Below are positions 9,046 to 18,300 of a DNA stretch of 18,964 nucleotides, in pieces. Position numbers and translations under genes: made by a program. This stretch comes from Bacteroidales bacterium UBA7009 (GTDB lineage: Bacteria; Bacteroidota; Bacteroidia; Bacteroidales; Paludibacteraceae): contig DJXH01000044.1 in the NCBI GenBank assembly GCA_002449665.1, positions 1-18,964 on the forward strand, written 5' to 3'. Within the stretch, counting starts at the first letter, position 1. Each line of letters starts with the position of its first letter. Below the pieces are notes generated by a model, which searched no databases, had not been told where the DNA came from, and saw nothing but the letters and a program-made list of their open reading frames with translations.

Positions 9046-11322
9046 ATGAAAAAGACATTTACTCTTATTGCTCTATTAGCAATCTCGTTTGCCGCCTTTG
9101 CGCAAACCACCCAGCAACTTCGTGCCGACAACATCAGTGAGGTAGTAGAGGCTATGACCCTGCAAGAGAAAGCCCGCCTTATTGTCGGTTGCGGCTACGA
9201 CAGTCTTATCGTGGTCGGCAAGCAGACGGGCAGACAGATTAAGTATGTCCCGGGGGCAGCCGGTGCTACCGCCGCCTTCCCACACCTCGGTATCACCAAC
9301 ACGCTTGTAGCCGACGGTCCTGCCGGACTGCACATAGACTCCCATCGCAAAGGCGAGAGCCGAACCTACTATGCTACAGGCTTCCCCGTAGGCACCTGCC
9401 TCGCCTGCACGTGGAACACAGAACTTGTACGCACCGTAGGCGAAGCCATAGGCAATGAGACACTCGAATACGGCTGCGATGTGCTGCTCGGTCCCGGAAT
9501 GAATATCCACCGCAATCCGCTCTGCGGCCGCAACTTCGAATACTACAGCGAAGACCCGCTCATAACGGGCGAAATAGGTACGGCAATGGTGCTTGGCATA
9601 CAGAGTCAGGGCGTGGGCGTAAGTGCCAAACACTTTGCCGTCAATTCGCAAGAGACCGACCGTGAACGCGTGGACGAGCAAGTGTCAGAACGCGCATTAA
9701 GAGAAATTTACCTGCGCGGCTTTGAGCGGATGGTGCGCCAAAGCAAACCGTGGACCATAATGGCTGCATACAACCGCGTGAACGGCACGTATGCACAATC
9801 AAGTTACCACCTGCTCACCGACATACTGCGCAACGAATGGGGCTTTGACGGTATCGTTATGACCGACTGGATTGGCGTACGCGCAGACCTCGCGATAGAA
9901 GATGCCATACACGCAGGCGATGACCTGATGATGCCCGGCGTACCGGCACAAGTGGAGAACATAATCAAAGCCATAGAAGAAGGTCGCTTGAGCATAGACG
10001 ACGTAAACACCTCCGTTCGCCGCCTGCTTGAATATATAGTCAAGACCCCTAACTTCAAAGGGCACAAAGGCTCCAACAACCCCGACCTCAAAGCCCACGC
10101 CGCCATCACCCGCCAAAGTGCCACAGAAGGTATGGTACTGCTCAAAAACACCGGCATACTGCCGCTTCAGAGCGTTGATACTGTAGCACTCTTCGGCGTT
10201 TGCTCCTACGACTTCCTGTCCGGCGGTGTAGGTTCCGGCTGTGTGGAAGTGCCATACGTCATTGATATGCTTACGGGACTGAAAAACCACAATATCTCCA
10301 CCACCACGCAACTCACGGACATATACACCAACTATGTCAAATACGCCAAACTCAAACTGCAAGCCGACAAGAACCCGATGATGTGGTTCCTCGACCAGGG
10401 TCAGCCCAAAGTGGACGAAATAGATATAACTACCCGCTGTATCAACCACGAACTGCCCTCTGCCGATGCAGCTATCTTCACTATCGGTCGCCAAGCGGGC
10501 GAGGGTATGGATCGCACGGTGGAAAACGAGTTTAACCTCTCTACACAAGAGCAAGGCCTGCTCTTCCGCGTAAGTGATGCCTTCCACGCCGCAGGCAAAC
10601 CCGTGATAGTGATTATCAACTCCGGCTCCGTTATAGAGACCGCCTCTTGGCGCGACCGCGTGGACGCTATCCTCGTGGCTTGGCAGCCCGGAGAAGAGGG
10701 CGGCAACTCCGTGGTGGATGTACTCACAGGAGATGCCAACCCTTCCGGCAGACTGACCATGACTTGGCCCGTGTCCGTCTATGACCACCCCTCTACTCTC
10801 AATTTCCCGCAGGACATAGATATGTACTCCTACAAACGCCTCGAAAGTCGCAACCGTCCTATCAAAAATATGACTTACACCCGCCACGAAGAAGACATCT
10901 ACGTGGGCTACCGCTACTTTAACACCTACAACAAACAAGTGGCATACCCCTTCGGCTTCGGACTGAGTTACACCTCTTTCGCCTATTCCAAACCAACAGC
11001 CAAACTCAAAGGGGAGAACATCGAACTGAACATCACCGTGGAGAACACAGGCGATAATGCAGGCAAAGAGGTAGTGCAGGTATATGCCAATGCACCAAAA
11101 GGCGGACTTGACAAACCCGCTAAAGAACTGCGCGCTTTTGCCAAGACACGAACTCTGAACAAAGGCGAAAAGCAGACACTCACTATGACCCTGCCCGTTA
11201 CCGACCTCGCTTCATACAACGAGCAGACCGGCAAATGGGAAGTGGCAAAAGGCGAATATACGTTCTTCTTCTCCGCCAACGTGGAAGACACAAGAGCCAC
11301 TGCCCAAATGAACATCAAATAA
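9046..11322 (+). CDS. Secreted glycoside hydrolase family 3 beta-glucosidase
   Basis: The protein has 758 residues, normal for a three-domain GH3 enzyme. A signal peptide (MKKTFTLIALLAISFAAFA, cut before Q20) places it in the periplasm or outside. The family signatures are all present: a TIM-barrel domain with LGPGMNIHRNPLCGRNFEYY, KHFAVNSQETDR at 195-206, and the nucleophile D274 in GIVMTDW. The second domain contains GRQAGEGMDR, where E486 is the likely acid/base. The C-terminus carries the fibronectin III-like domain (GKEVVQVYANAPKGGLDKP). The enzyme should release terminal beta-linked glucose, or possibly xylose or related sugars, from oligosaccharides; substrate preference cannot be read from the sequence. 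It is not next to SusC/SusD genes, so it is not part of an obvious polysaccharide utilisation locus. Confidence 0.93.
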   Translation: MKKTFTLIALLAISFAAFAQTTQQLRADNISEVVEAMTLQEKARLIVGCGYDSLIVVGKQTGRQIKYVPGAAGATAAFPHLGITNTLVADGPAGLHIDSHRKGESRTYYATGFPVGTCLACTWNTELVRTVGEAIGNETLEYGCDVLLGPGMNIHRNPLCGRNFEYYSEDPLITGEIGTAMVLGIQSQGVGVSAKHFAVNSQETDRERVDEQVSERALREIYLRGFERMVRQSKPWTIMAAYNRVNGTYAQSSYHLLTDILRNEWGFDGIVMTDWIGVRADLAIEDAIHAGDDLMMPGVPAQVENIIKAIEEGRLSIDDVNTSVRRLLEYIVKTPNFKGHKGSNNPDLKAHAAITRQSATEGMVLLKNTGILPLQSVDTVALFGVCSYDFLSGGVGSGCVEVPYVIDMLTGLKNHNISTTTQLTDIYTNYVKYAKLKLQADKNPMMWFLDQGQPKVDEIDITTRCINHELPSADAAIFTIGRQAGEGMDRTVENEFNLSTQEQGLLFRVSDAFHAAGKPVIVIINSGSVIETASWRDRVDAILVAWQPGEEGGNSVVDVLTGDANPSGRLTMTWPVSVYDHPSTLNFPQDIDMYSYKRLESRNRPIKNMTYTRHEEDIYVGYRYFNTYNKQVAYPFGFGLSYTSFAYSKPTAKLKGENIELNITVENTGDNAGKEVVQVYANAPKGGLDKPAKELRAFAKTRTLNKGEKQTLTMTLPVTDLASYNEQTGKWEVAKGEYTFFFSANVEDTRATAQMNIK

Positions 11323-11330
11323 CCCATCGC

Positions 11331-12827
11331 TTGAACACACAACAACTCATACTAACCCCTTGGCAGGCAAAGCGATACGAAGAGCAGTACCGCCTTGTCA
11401 AACGCTCCGTTGATGCTCGCCAACGCGACATCAAAGTGCTGCTGACCTTGCTCACCGACATCCACGGCAACCCGCTGCCCAAAGATGCGCCCGTGCCGCT
11501 GTACGATGAACCGCAGTTTAAGGACGTGCATAACGCCGAACACCAAGCCTGCATCGTAGGCTCAGGTCCCGCCGGACTATTCGCCGCACTCACTATGCTC
11601 GAACACGGGGTCAAACCCATCATCATCGAGCGCGGCAAAGATGTGTCGGCACGCAAGAGAGATATAGCCAAAGTAAGCAAAAACGAAGGACTGAACGCCG
11701 AAAGCAACTACTGCTTTGGCGAAGGCGGTGCCGGCACTTTCTCCGACGGCAAACTCTTCTCTCGAAGCAAGAAACGCGGGAACATGCAGCGGGTGATGGA
11801 ACTGTTCCACTACTTCGGCGCACCCGACACCGTCCTCTATGAGGCTCACGCACACATTGGCAGCGACTGCCTGCCTGCTATCATACGCCGTATGCGCGAA
11901 TGCATAATAAGCCACGGCGGCGAAATACATTTTAATACCCTTTGGTCGCCCGCCGACCTTGCTCTGCCCACTATTCTTGCCATCGGACACAGCGCACACG
12001 ACACGTACCGACAATTATACAACGAAGGCGTAGCAATGGAAGCCAAAGGTTGCGCTATGGGAGTGAGAGTGGAGCACCCGCAGAGCCTGATAAACACTCT
12101 GATGTATCACCTGACAGGGCAAGACAGGCAGCACGACGAACAACTTGTCAGCCTGCTCGGCAATGCCTCTTATTCGCTCGTAACGCAAGTACAAGGCAAA
12201 GGTGTTTATTCGTTCTGTATGTGCCCGGGCGGACATATAGTACCGGCAAGCAGCGACAAAGAGAGTTGCGTAGTAAACGGTATGAGTGCTAACCGCCGTA
12301 ACTCCCCATACGCCAACTCGGGTATGGTAGTGGAGTGCCACCCGCAAGGCACGGCTTTAGATGCCCTCACGTGGCAGGAAAACATAGAACACACGGCTTG
12401 GACAGAAGCGCAAAAGATAGTGGTTAACCCCCTCTCCGCAGCCGCTCCTGCCCAACGGCTGCAAGACTTCGTATATGGCATCCGCTCCGAGTCCTTACCG
12501 GCCTGCTCCTATCTTCCCGACATAGTACCTTCGCGGCTTGACAAATGGCTGCCGAAGGATGTCGGACCACTGCTACGGCAAGGGTTTCTTGATTTTGAGC
12601 GCAAGCATAAAGGCTTTCTCACCAACGATGCCGTAGTAGTAGGCGTGGAGAGCCGAAGCAGCAGCCCTATAAGACTATTGCGAGATAAAGAAACCTACCG
12701 CAGCCTCTCTCACCCTCTACTCTACCCTTGCGGAGAAGGAGCAGGATATGCAGGCGGCATTACCTCGTCCGCTCTTGACGGACAAAACGCAGCAACACAA
12801 CTATGTTTACACGTACTGAACAGTTAA
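11331..12827 (+). CDS. FAD-dependent oxidoreductase (COG2509-type, uncharacterised dehydrogenase)
   Basis: I place the start at the TTG at 11331, eight bases after the glucosidase stop, giving 498 residues. The frame stays open upstream, but that part overlaps the glucosidase gene and does not look like this family. The N-terminal region (YRLVKRSVDARQRDIKVLL) matches the leader domain usual in this family. The FAD-binding Rossmann motif is GSGPAG at 77-82, followed by IIERG near 101. GEGGAGTFSDGKL at 130-142 and the C-terminal YPCGEGAGYAGG at 465-476 are family hallmarks. Proteins of this kind are widespread, and their substrate is unknown to me. tcdA starts inside the last 25 bases, which suggests translational coupling. 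The TTG start has no visible ribosome binding site, so the exact start is uncertain by a few codons. Confidence 0.88.
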   Translation: MNTQQLILTPWQAKRYEEQYRLVKRSVDARQRDIKVLLTLLTDIHGNPLPKDAPVPLYDEPQFKDVHNAEHQACIVGSGPAGLFAALTMLEHGVKPIIIERGKDVSARKRDIAKVSKNEGLNAESNYCFGEGGAGTFSDGKLFSRSKKRGNMQRVMELFHYFGAPDTVLYEAHAHIGSDCLPAIIRRMRECIISHGGEIHFNTLWSPADLALPTILAIGHSAHDTYRQLYNEGVAMEAKGCAMGVRVEHPQSLINTLMYHLTGQDRQHDEQLVSLLGNASYSLVTQVQGKGVYSFCMCPGGHIVPASSDKESCVVNGMSANRRNSPYANSGMVVECHPQGTALDALTWQENIEHTAWTEAQKIVVNPLSAAAPAQRLQDFVYGIRSESLPACSYLPDIVPSRLDKWLPKDVGPLLRQGFLDFERKHKGFLTNDAVVVGVESRSSSPIRLLRDKETYRSLSHPLLYPCGEGAGYAGGITSSALDGQNAATQLCLHVLNS

Positions 12828-13510
12828 TAGGGCGCGAGGCTTTGATGCGCTTAAATCGCGCAAAAGTGCTGCTTATAGGCGTTGGAGGTGTCGGCGGCTG
12901 GTGCGCCGAAGCTCTTGTGCGCACAGGCATACAACACCTCACTATAGTAGATTTTGACGATGTGGCACTGTCTAACCTCAACCGGCAGATAGTGGCAGTA
13001 AGCGGCAATATAGGCAAGCCCAAAGCGCAAGAGATGCGGCAGCGGCTGCTCTCTGTCAATCCCGAAGCAGAGATAATAGCCATCAACGGCAAATACACTT
13101 TAGACGGCATCATACAACTCACCGACCGGGACAGCAGCATACAACTTGACTTTAACGACTACGACTACGTGCTTGATGCCATAGACAGCGTTTCCTGCAA
13201 GGCGCAACTGCTCTACGAGGCAACACTGTCGTCTGCCACACTCTTTTCCGCTATGGGGGCAGGGCGCAAACTTAACCCGCTTACCGTTCGCACGGCTGAG
13301 TTCGCCAAAGTGGCAGGCTGTCCGCTTGCACGAGCAGTAAGACACCGTATGAAACACACGGCATTATACCCGCAAAAGAAATTCGTTTGTGTCTATTCGG
13401 ACGAACAATCAGGCACGGCTGGCACTATCGCACCCGTAGTAGGCACTTTCGGCTTCACTCTCGCAAGCCTTGTCATTAACGACATCATACAAAACTTGCC
13501 AAAACAATAG
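12803..13510 (+). CDS. tcdA: tRNA threonylcarbamoyladenosine dehydratase (TcdA/CsdL, ThiF/E1-like)
   Basis: The protein has 235 residues and belongs to the ThiF/MoeB/E1 superfamily. The ATP-binding motif is GVGGVGG at 26-32, followed by the acidic DFDDV segment at 50-54 and NLNRQ at 58-62. The lysine of GKPKAQEM (near 72) and the downstream YVLDAIDSV also fit. FTRTEQLIG at the start is typical of TcdA rather than MoeB or ThiF. TcdA uses ATP to cyclise t6A37 in tRNAs that read ANN codons to ct6A, which improves decoding. The start overlaps the upstream oxidoreductase gene by 25 bases. The last codons (CAA AAC TTG CCA AAA CAA) contain one copy of the AAACTTGCCAAA repeat that recurs around the neighbouring pseudogene. 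Confidence 0.9.
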   Translation: MFTRTEQLIGREALMRLNRAKVLLIGVGGVGGWCAEALVRTGIQHLTIVDFDDVALSNLNRQIVAVSGNIGKPKAQEMRQRLLSVNPEAEIIAINGKYTLDGIIQLTDRDSSIQLDFNDYDYVLDAIDSVSCKAQLLYEATLSSATLFSAMGAGRKLNPLTVRTAEFAKVAGCPLARAVRHRMKHTALYPQKKFVCVYSDEQSGTAGTIAPVVGTFGFTLASLVINDIIQNLPKQ

Positions 13511-13522
13511 TCTTTACCTTTT

Positions 13523-13554
13523 TTTGGCAAGTTTCTATACTAAAACTTGCCAAA
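13523..13554 (+). repeat. Palindrome TTTGGCAAGTTT / AAACTTGCCAAA beside the ATPase remnant
   Basis: A perfect 12-bp inverted repeat pairs 13523-13534 with 13543-13554 around the 8-base loop CTATACTA. The right arm is repeated at 13492-13503 (inside the end of tcdA), and a near copy, AAAATTGCCAAAA, lies at 14341-14353. The palindrome could act as an operator, as a terminator for the preceding operon, or as the edge of a mobile cassette. Its place at the deletion edge of the pseudogene favours involvement in rearrangement. Confidence 0.7.
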
Positions 13555-14329
13555 TATAGACCCGCAAAGAAGCATTGCTTCCAACATAGATTTTTTGCTC
13601 TTCAATCCCAACGGACCTCTTTACGACGAATACACGCACCTATTCCCTTCTATGTTCAAGCATGCGGACAACTATATCAAGATAGCGAACGCACTCTCTG
13701 AACATCAATACGGAATGACCCGGAACGAAATAATAAAACAAACCGGCAATAAATCGGGAGAAGGTATAACGCGAATACTTACCAACTTGGAGAAATGCGG
13801 GTTCATAAGACAATACCGGCCGCTCGGAACAAAAGAAAAAAATTACCAACTCATAGATTTCTACACATTGTTCTACCACCGCTTTCTTAATGACCGACAA
13901 AAAGCAGGGACTGATTTTTGGACAAGCATACAGCGCACACCCGCCTTCTATCAGTGGGCAGGAGCAAGATTTGAACTGCTTGCAATACAGCACTGCGAAC
14001 AAATAAAACGCTTCTTAAGGATAGAAGGTATATCAACGAGTATTTACTCACTACGAACCACAACAGGCGAACACGGAGCGCAAATTAGATGCGGTACTCC
14101 ATAGAGCAGACAACACTGCCAATCTGTGTAAAATGAAGTTTACGGAAGGCACATATACCATCACCAAAACGGAAGACCTGCTGCTACGCAACAGACTGCA
14201 ATCGCTCCGACAACTACTGCCGAAAAAAACATCCATACAACTGACTCTAATAACCACCTTCGGACTGCAAAGCAACCAATACTCCAATCAAGTAAACCAA
14301 GTAATCATACTTGAGACCTCTTTAATTGA
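13547..14329 (+). pseudogene. Remnant of a DUF234-type AAA family ATPase (N-terminal half lost, two frameshifts)
   Basis: The visible frame begins at about 13547 with NIDPQRSIASNIDFLLF and continues with LYDEYTHLFPSMF, YGMTRNEIIKQTG and YQLIDFYTLFYHRFL. These are characteristic of the region after the ATPase domain in the large Bacteroidota family of AAA ATPases with a DUF234 C-terminus. Roughly the first 200 residues, with the P-loop, are missing. At GAQI one extra base (about 14087) breaks the frame. The next frame continues as DAVLHRADNTANLCKMKF and runs on to LITTFGLQSNQYSNQVNQV. A one-base loss near 14315 breaks it again; restoring it would give a natural end, LEDLFN then TGA at 14327-14329. 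The E of the usual C-E-M-K motif is K here. The family resembles PD-(D/E)XK nuclease fusions, but its role is unclear. The gene is almost certainly dead. Confidence 0.85.
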
Positions 14330-14357
14330 TATTTTATACGAAAATTGCCAAAATAGA

Positions 14358-14389
14358 GAATACGCCTACTCTCACGAGCGGGCGTATTC
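14358..14389 (-). terminator. Hairpin between convergent units
   Basis: GAATACGCC at 14358-14366 pairs with GGCGTATTC at 14381-14389, with an inner CTC/GAG stem around TCAC. Read on the - strand, the stem is followed by TCTATTTTGGCAATTTT, which is T-rich, so it best serves as the terminator of the - strand secreted-protein gene. A weaker stem, TCAAC/GTTGA at 14414-14434, lies closer to that gene and could contribute. The structure lies between converging genes and may work both ways. Confidence 0.6.
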
Positions 14390-14449
14390 CAACAAAATGC
14401 GTATAAAATTTATTCAACTACGCGGGGGTGTTGAGTCCGCATAGTATTC

Positions 14450-15127
14450 TTACATTTGGATAATCAGCTCTTTGCCGTTCCATTTTACGAGATACTGACC
14501 GGCGGTAAGTCCGCTAAGGTCGATAACCTCATTGTCGGTAGCCATAGTTTGGTCAGCGATAGAAGTGGCACTGCCGTCGAGGTTGAGCACCTGCACGGTC
14601 ATACCTTTCGAACCGCGTACTTCCAGTTTGCCATAGCGGTGGCAGATTTCGGGAGTAGCAGGAACGGGAGCGGCTGCGAGATGGAAACGAGTATTGTCGG
14701 TGGTGTTAGCAGTAGCGGTGAAGTTGTATGTAGCGCCTTCTGTCAGTTCAAATGTAGAACTGGTGTTACTATCAAGCATAGTAAGGGTTTCAGTGCCGCC
14801 TACTTGACTAACTGTGAGAGTATATTCGGTGTCAGCATTGGTTTTCAGACCGAAAGTCATCTCGCCGAGATCCTTCGTGCCAAATGAAATATATTCAGCA
14901 TTGTTATAATATACATAGAACGCAACCGCTTTAGTGTCAAGCGAGGGAACGAGAGAGCAAGAGCCGGTGTTGTAGCCATCATTCAAATCTGAATTTTGAA
15001 CAAGATAGACTACATCGGTTTTGTTGGTGCCGGTGGCGGTCAAAGTGATTTTGGCTTTTGCTGTAATTTCAGCCATTACATTAAGTGATGCTGCCAAAAC
15101 GAGCATCGAGATAAAAAGTTTTTTCAT
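14450..15127 (-). CDS. Small secreted protein with a T9SS-like C-terminal domain; paralogue of the tail of the 1042-residue neighbour
   Basis: The protein has 225 residues. It starts with a signal peptide (MKKLFISMLVLAASLNVMA, cut near A19) and ends in GLTAGQYLVKWNGKELIIQM, which has the layout of a T9SS C-terminal sorting domain. The middle (VVYLVQNSDLNDGY, YISFGTKDLGEMTFGL, LTEGATYNFTATANTTDNTR) lines up by eye with residues 874-985 of the large secreted protein encoded upstream on the same strand (AVYMIQGGEYSSA, NTYLGFACQEAGNYTIRF, MTEDATYEFYAAESNDYRF). It therefore looks like the sorting tail and its preceding domain without a beta-helix. No enzyme motif is visible. It lies 36 bases downstream of a 50-codon ORF, with no promoter between them, so the two are probably co-transcribed. 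The function is unknown. Confidence 0.85.
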   Translation of the reverse strand: MKKLFISMLVLAASLNVMAEITAKAKITLTATGTNKTDVVYLVQNSDLNDGYNTGSCSLVPSLDTKAVAFYVYYNNAEYISFGTKDLGEMTFGLKTNADTEYTLTVSQVGGTETLTMLDSNTSSTFELTEGATYNFTATANTTDNTRFHLAAAPVPATPEICHRYGKLEVRGSKGMTVQVLNLDGSATSIADQTMATDNEVIDLSGLTAGQYLVKWNGKELIIQM

Positions 15128-15163
15128 ATCATTTTGATTTTTTTCTATAGTTTTATTTCTTGT

Positions 15164-15316
15164 TTACAGAGGTATTCTTCCCGGTGCAAATCCTCCCCCA
15201 GGCATTTTACTTGGATCCCCATCTTCGTGACTCTCAACTACTGTATCGAGAAGTTTCTCGCCTTGCAGTTGAGCGCTAACTTGAGTTAAAGGAAATTTAT
15301 AATCTGTTTTCTTCAT
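15164..15316 (-). CDS. Small hypothetical protein, 50 residues
   Basis: This short ORF lies in the gap between the two secreted-protein genes, on their strand. It begins MKKTDYKFPLTQVSAQLQGE and ends SKMPGGGFAPGRIPL before a TAA. The layout (MKK, aromatic and Pro at the front, an LL pair near residue 22, an acidic middle VVESHEDGDP, a short loose tail) is that of very short proteins of unknown function that are common in Bacteroidales. That comparison is from memory and unproved. It has no clear signal peptide and no Cys. It sits 36 bases before the 225-residue protein gene and 17 bases after a hairpin. The start context is AT-rich without a Shine-Dalgarno sequence, which is normal here. A gene is more likely than chance, given the full occupancy of the gap and the MKK start, but conservation is needed to be sure. 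Confidence 0.6.
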   Translation of the reverse strand: MKKTDYKFPLTQVSAQLQGEKLLDTVVESHEDGDPSKMPGGGFAPGRIPL

Positions 15317-15332
15317 AGAGATGTAGTGTAAT

Positions 15333-15371
15333 TATCCTATCGGCGGTTGAAATAGTGCCGCCAATAGGATA
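15333..15371 (-). terminator. Intercistronic hairpin after the large secreted-protein gene
   Basis: TATCCTAT-c-GGCGG at 15333-15346 pairs with CCGCC-a-ATAGGATA at 15358-15371, a 13-bp stem with one mismatch and an 11-base loop. On the - strand it lies 13 bases after the stop of the 1042-residue protein and just before the 50-codon ORF. What follows, ATTACACTAC, is not T-rich. It may be a partial terminator or a 3'-end stabiliser that lowers expression of the two small downstream genes. Confidence 0.65.
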
Positions 15372-15384
15372 TTATATGAAAACT

Positions 15385-18300
15385 TTACTTTATACGTTTT
15401 ACGCCATCAACTACATATACGCCAGCGGGCAGAGTGTTCCAAATACTCATATTGCCCATATACTGACCGGTGATGCTGTAAACACCGTTGCCGTTAACGG
15501 CTGCATTTTCAACTGTCTCTACATCGGTAGGCATATTAGCACGACGAACGATTTGGAAACGATAGTCATTGCTCTCTGCTGCGTAGAACTCGTAGGTTGC
15601 GTCCTCGGTCATATTGATAACTTGACCGTTTACAAGGTCACGGATAGCAAACTGCTCACCACGGATGTTCTCGAAACGGATAGTATAGTTTCCTGCCTCT
15701 TGGCAAGCAAAGCCGAGATATGTATTCTCAAGGTTGTCAGTAGCACAAGAAGCGTACTTGTTCTCGTTCATAACGTAGATGTTTGCAGCACCTGCAAGGT
15801 ATTTCTCTGAATCGTAGCCGCTTTCGATAGCAGAACTATATTCACCGCCTTGTATCATATATACTGCATCGTTGCTGTTAAGTATGCGAACTGCAGCCAT
15901 AGTGAGGTCTTGTGGAGCGCGACGAGGAGCAGGACTTGTTGTAGTGGCGGGAGTCCAAACCATATCCTCATAGTTAAGTTCGAGATTGGTAGTAACTTCT
16001 GCGCTCGGATCCTTGATAAGGAATGTCTGCATCGGGTTCAGTTTAACGTTATCAAAGAAGTATTTGGTGGTGTTGTCAAGCACGTCCCAAGTGAAGGTGT
16101 TGTCAGTGCCTTCTACGTTACTCTGGAAGTAAACGGCTGTGTTTGTTTCTGCCGGCAGACCATTGAACATAGCAAGCATAGCTTCCATATCAAGTTTCGC
16201 ACTATAACTATTGGCAAACGTACTCCATCCATTTGTGTTAACACCTGTATAAAGAGTAGCATTGTTGTTACCTACAAGTTCACCACTGAAACTTACAAGT
16301 GTACCTACTGACGGAGTGTTGCACTGAAGAATATAGTAACCGAACGGATCATTCATTTTGCCCATATCAAGTGACCTACCTGCTACATTAAGATAACCTA
16401 CTGTTGTCCAACCGTTGTTCTCATATTTTCGAACAAACAATCCAACATCTTCACCACTGTCAGCGTTCTTTGCTGTAATGCCTGTGATAGTGGTATGGGT
16501 AGGAATACCGAAACGTTGGTAACGATAGTCAGAAGATGAGTTAGTATATGAGTTAGCTATCAGACCTACGGTTGCGTTCGGGTGGCGGTTGGAGCGAACT
16601 TCAGGGTTGAAGAGGAACTCGGCAGGATTGCTCTCAGAAGTACGGAGCACGATGTTGCTTGTAACGGGGGCTACGATACCTTGCTCGCCGGTAACGATAA
16701 GACGGCTGCCTGCCTCAACGATGATTTGCGCATTTACACCAAGTACTACGCGACCAACGGTCAGAGTAGCACCCTCTTTTACAGTCAGGGTCTGAGCGTA
16801 GGTGTTGTTAATCTCAAGGTAAGCGAGAGTCTTGTTGTCAGTGATGTCTTCAGAGGTGGTTTCGGTGTTGTTCCAAACGATAGCAGCATCGGCAGCAGCA
16901 CCGGCTACAGAGTTGGCAGTTGCAAGTGTTACTGTGCTTTCAGTTACAACGGTGATTTTTTTGCCGTTTTCATCTGTAATAGTAGTAGTGATAAAGTTGC
17001 CGTCTTCGGGAATAAAGTCTTCAGCACTACTGTCTGTTAACTCTCCGTTCTCGTTTTTGACAAAGAAACCATCTTCATCTAAATTACCACCAACAATAGT
17101 AACTACGTTATTTACTTTTGTCTGTTGTGTAACAACGGCTGTACCTTGTGTACCTGCAACGATGGTACCACCTTCAACCTTGATGGTGCTAACTTGTGAT
17201 TCATCTGCGGTTGTGATGGCTTCCTCAATAGCGTAACCGGTGCTACCTTCCACTTTGGTGTCGCCTTTGATGGTTACAGCCTGACCACCTGCGTATGAAG
17301 CATTAGACTCAACAACTATTGCACTACCACCTGCTTGTACACCTGATTTCTGACCCGCAGGTTCAGTGTATGCAGTTTCATATTCTGAATATACTACTGC
17401 ATCTTGCAGTTCTACATTACCGGATTTTACATAAACGCCGGTAGCACCGTGAACGGTACCTTCGATTAAGAACTTACCATAACCTGACGAGTAAATCGCA
17501 ATTGCATTACCGGTGTTTTTAGCAGAACTTACCTCTGCTGTGGAAGCCACGTGAACGTAAGGGATATTGCCTTCATTAGATTTGAGGTTACCGTTAATCT
17601 TGATACCATATTTCGACCCGTAAACCTTACCAAGAACCTCAATATTTACGCCATATGCATAGCCTTGGTAACCTCCACGTGATTTGTAATAGTCACGATT
17701 ATTTTGTGTACCTTGTTTAGTAGTACCATATGTGGTATACCAACCGGTAGTATAGTCCATAACCTGCACTTGCTCGTTATTCGCATTTTTATAAATATAG
17801 TAAGGTGCCCAAGCAAAAGAACCGCTATAACCATAGGATTTGTTGTCAGCGTTATTAAAGTATGCCATAAATTCTGTATGGTTCGTAGGCAATGTAAGAC
17901 CTGCTGTATAGCTATAAGTAAATTGGCTGATAGCGGCTATGTCAAGTACTGATATAGCATTGGCATTCTCATCGAGGTTACCGTCTTTGTCGTATGCTTG
18001 CGGAGCGTGTGCATTGATGGTAACATCCTTGCCGATAGTAAGATTCGACCAGTTAGCATCGATAGGATTGTACGAACCTGCTACAAGGATAGCATCCTTA
18101 ATGCTTGTGTTACCGGCGTATGCTTTAAGCGATGCGGTAGAAGTGTTGAGAGCGTTGGTTTTATTGAGATTACCATGTGCGAAATTGGTTTTCTCAATCG
18201 TACCTGTACCTGTGATGTTAAGAGTACCTTTGAAGAGTTCAATAGCTCGACCGGCACCTGCGATGATGTTATGACCGTTGAGGTCAAGATTAACTGTCTT

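Noticed and set aside
9799..10938. Long antisense frame (379 codons) on the - strand opposite the GH3 gene
   Set aside because: It lies wholly opposite a gene with all GH3 motifs intact, and its translation has no recognisable motifs. The same reasoning removes the antisense frames at 410-1519 and 1589-2500.
11235..11330. ATG-started extension of the FAD oxidoreductase frame inside the GH3 gene
   Set aside because: The extra 32 residues (MGSGKRRIYVLLLRQRG...) are the GH3 coding sequence read out of frame; the TTG at 11331 fits the family start and the gene spacing.
14133..14444. Apparent independent 103-residue protein
   Set aside because: It is the second frame of the broken DUF234 ATPase; its ATG falls inside the conserved C-x-M-K-F motif and its tail runs past the family's natural end after a second frameshift.
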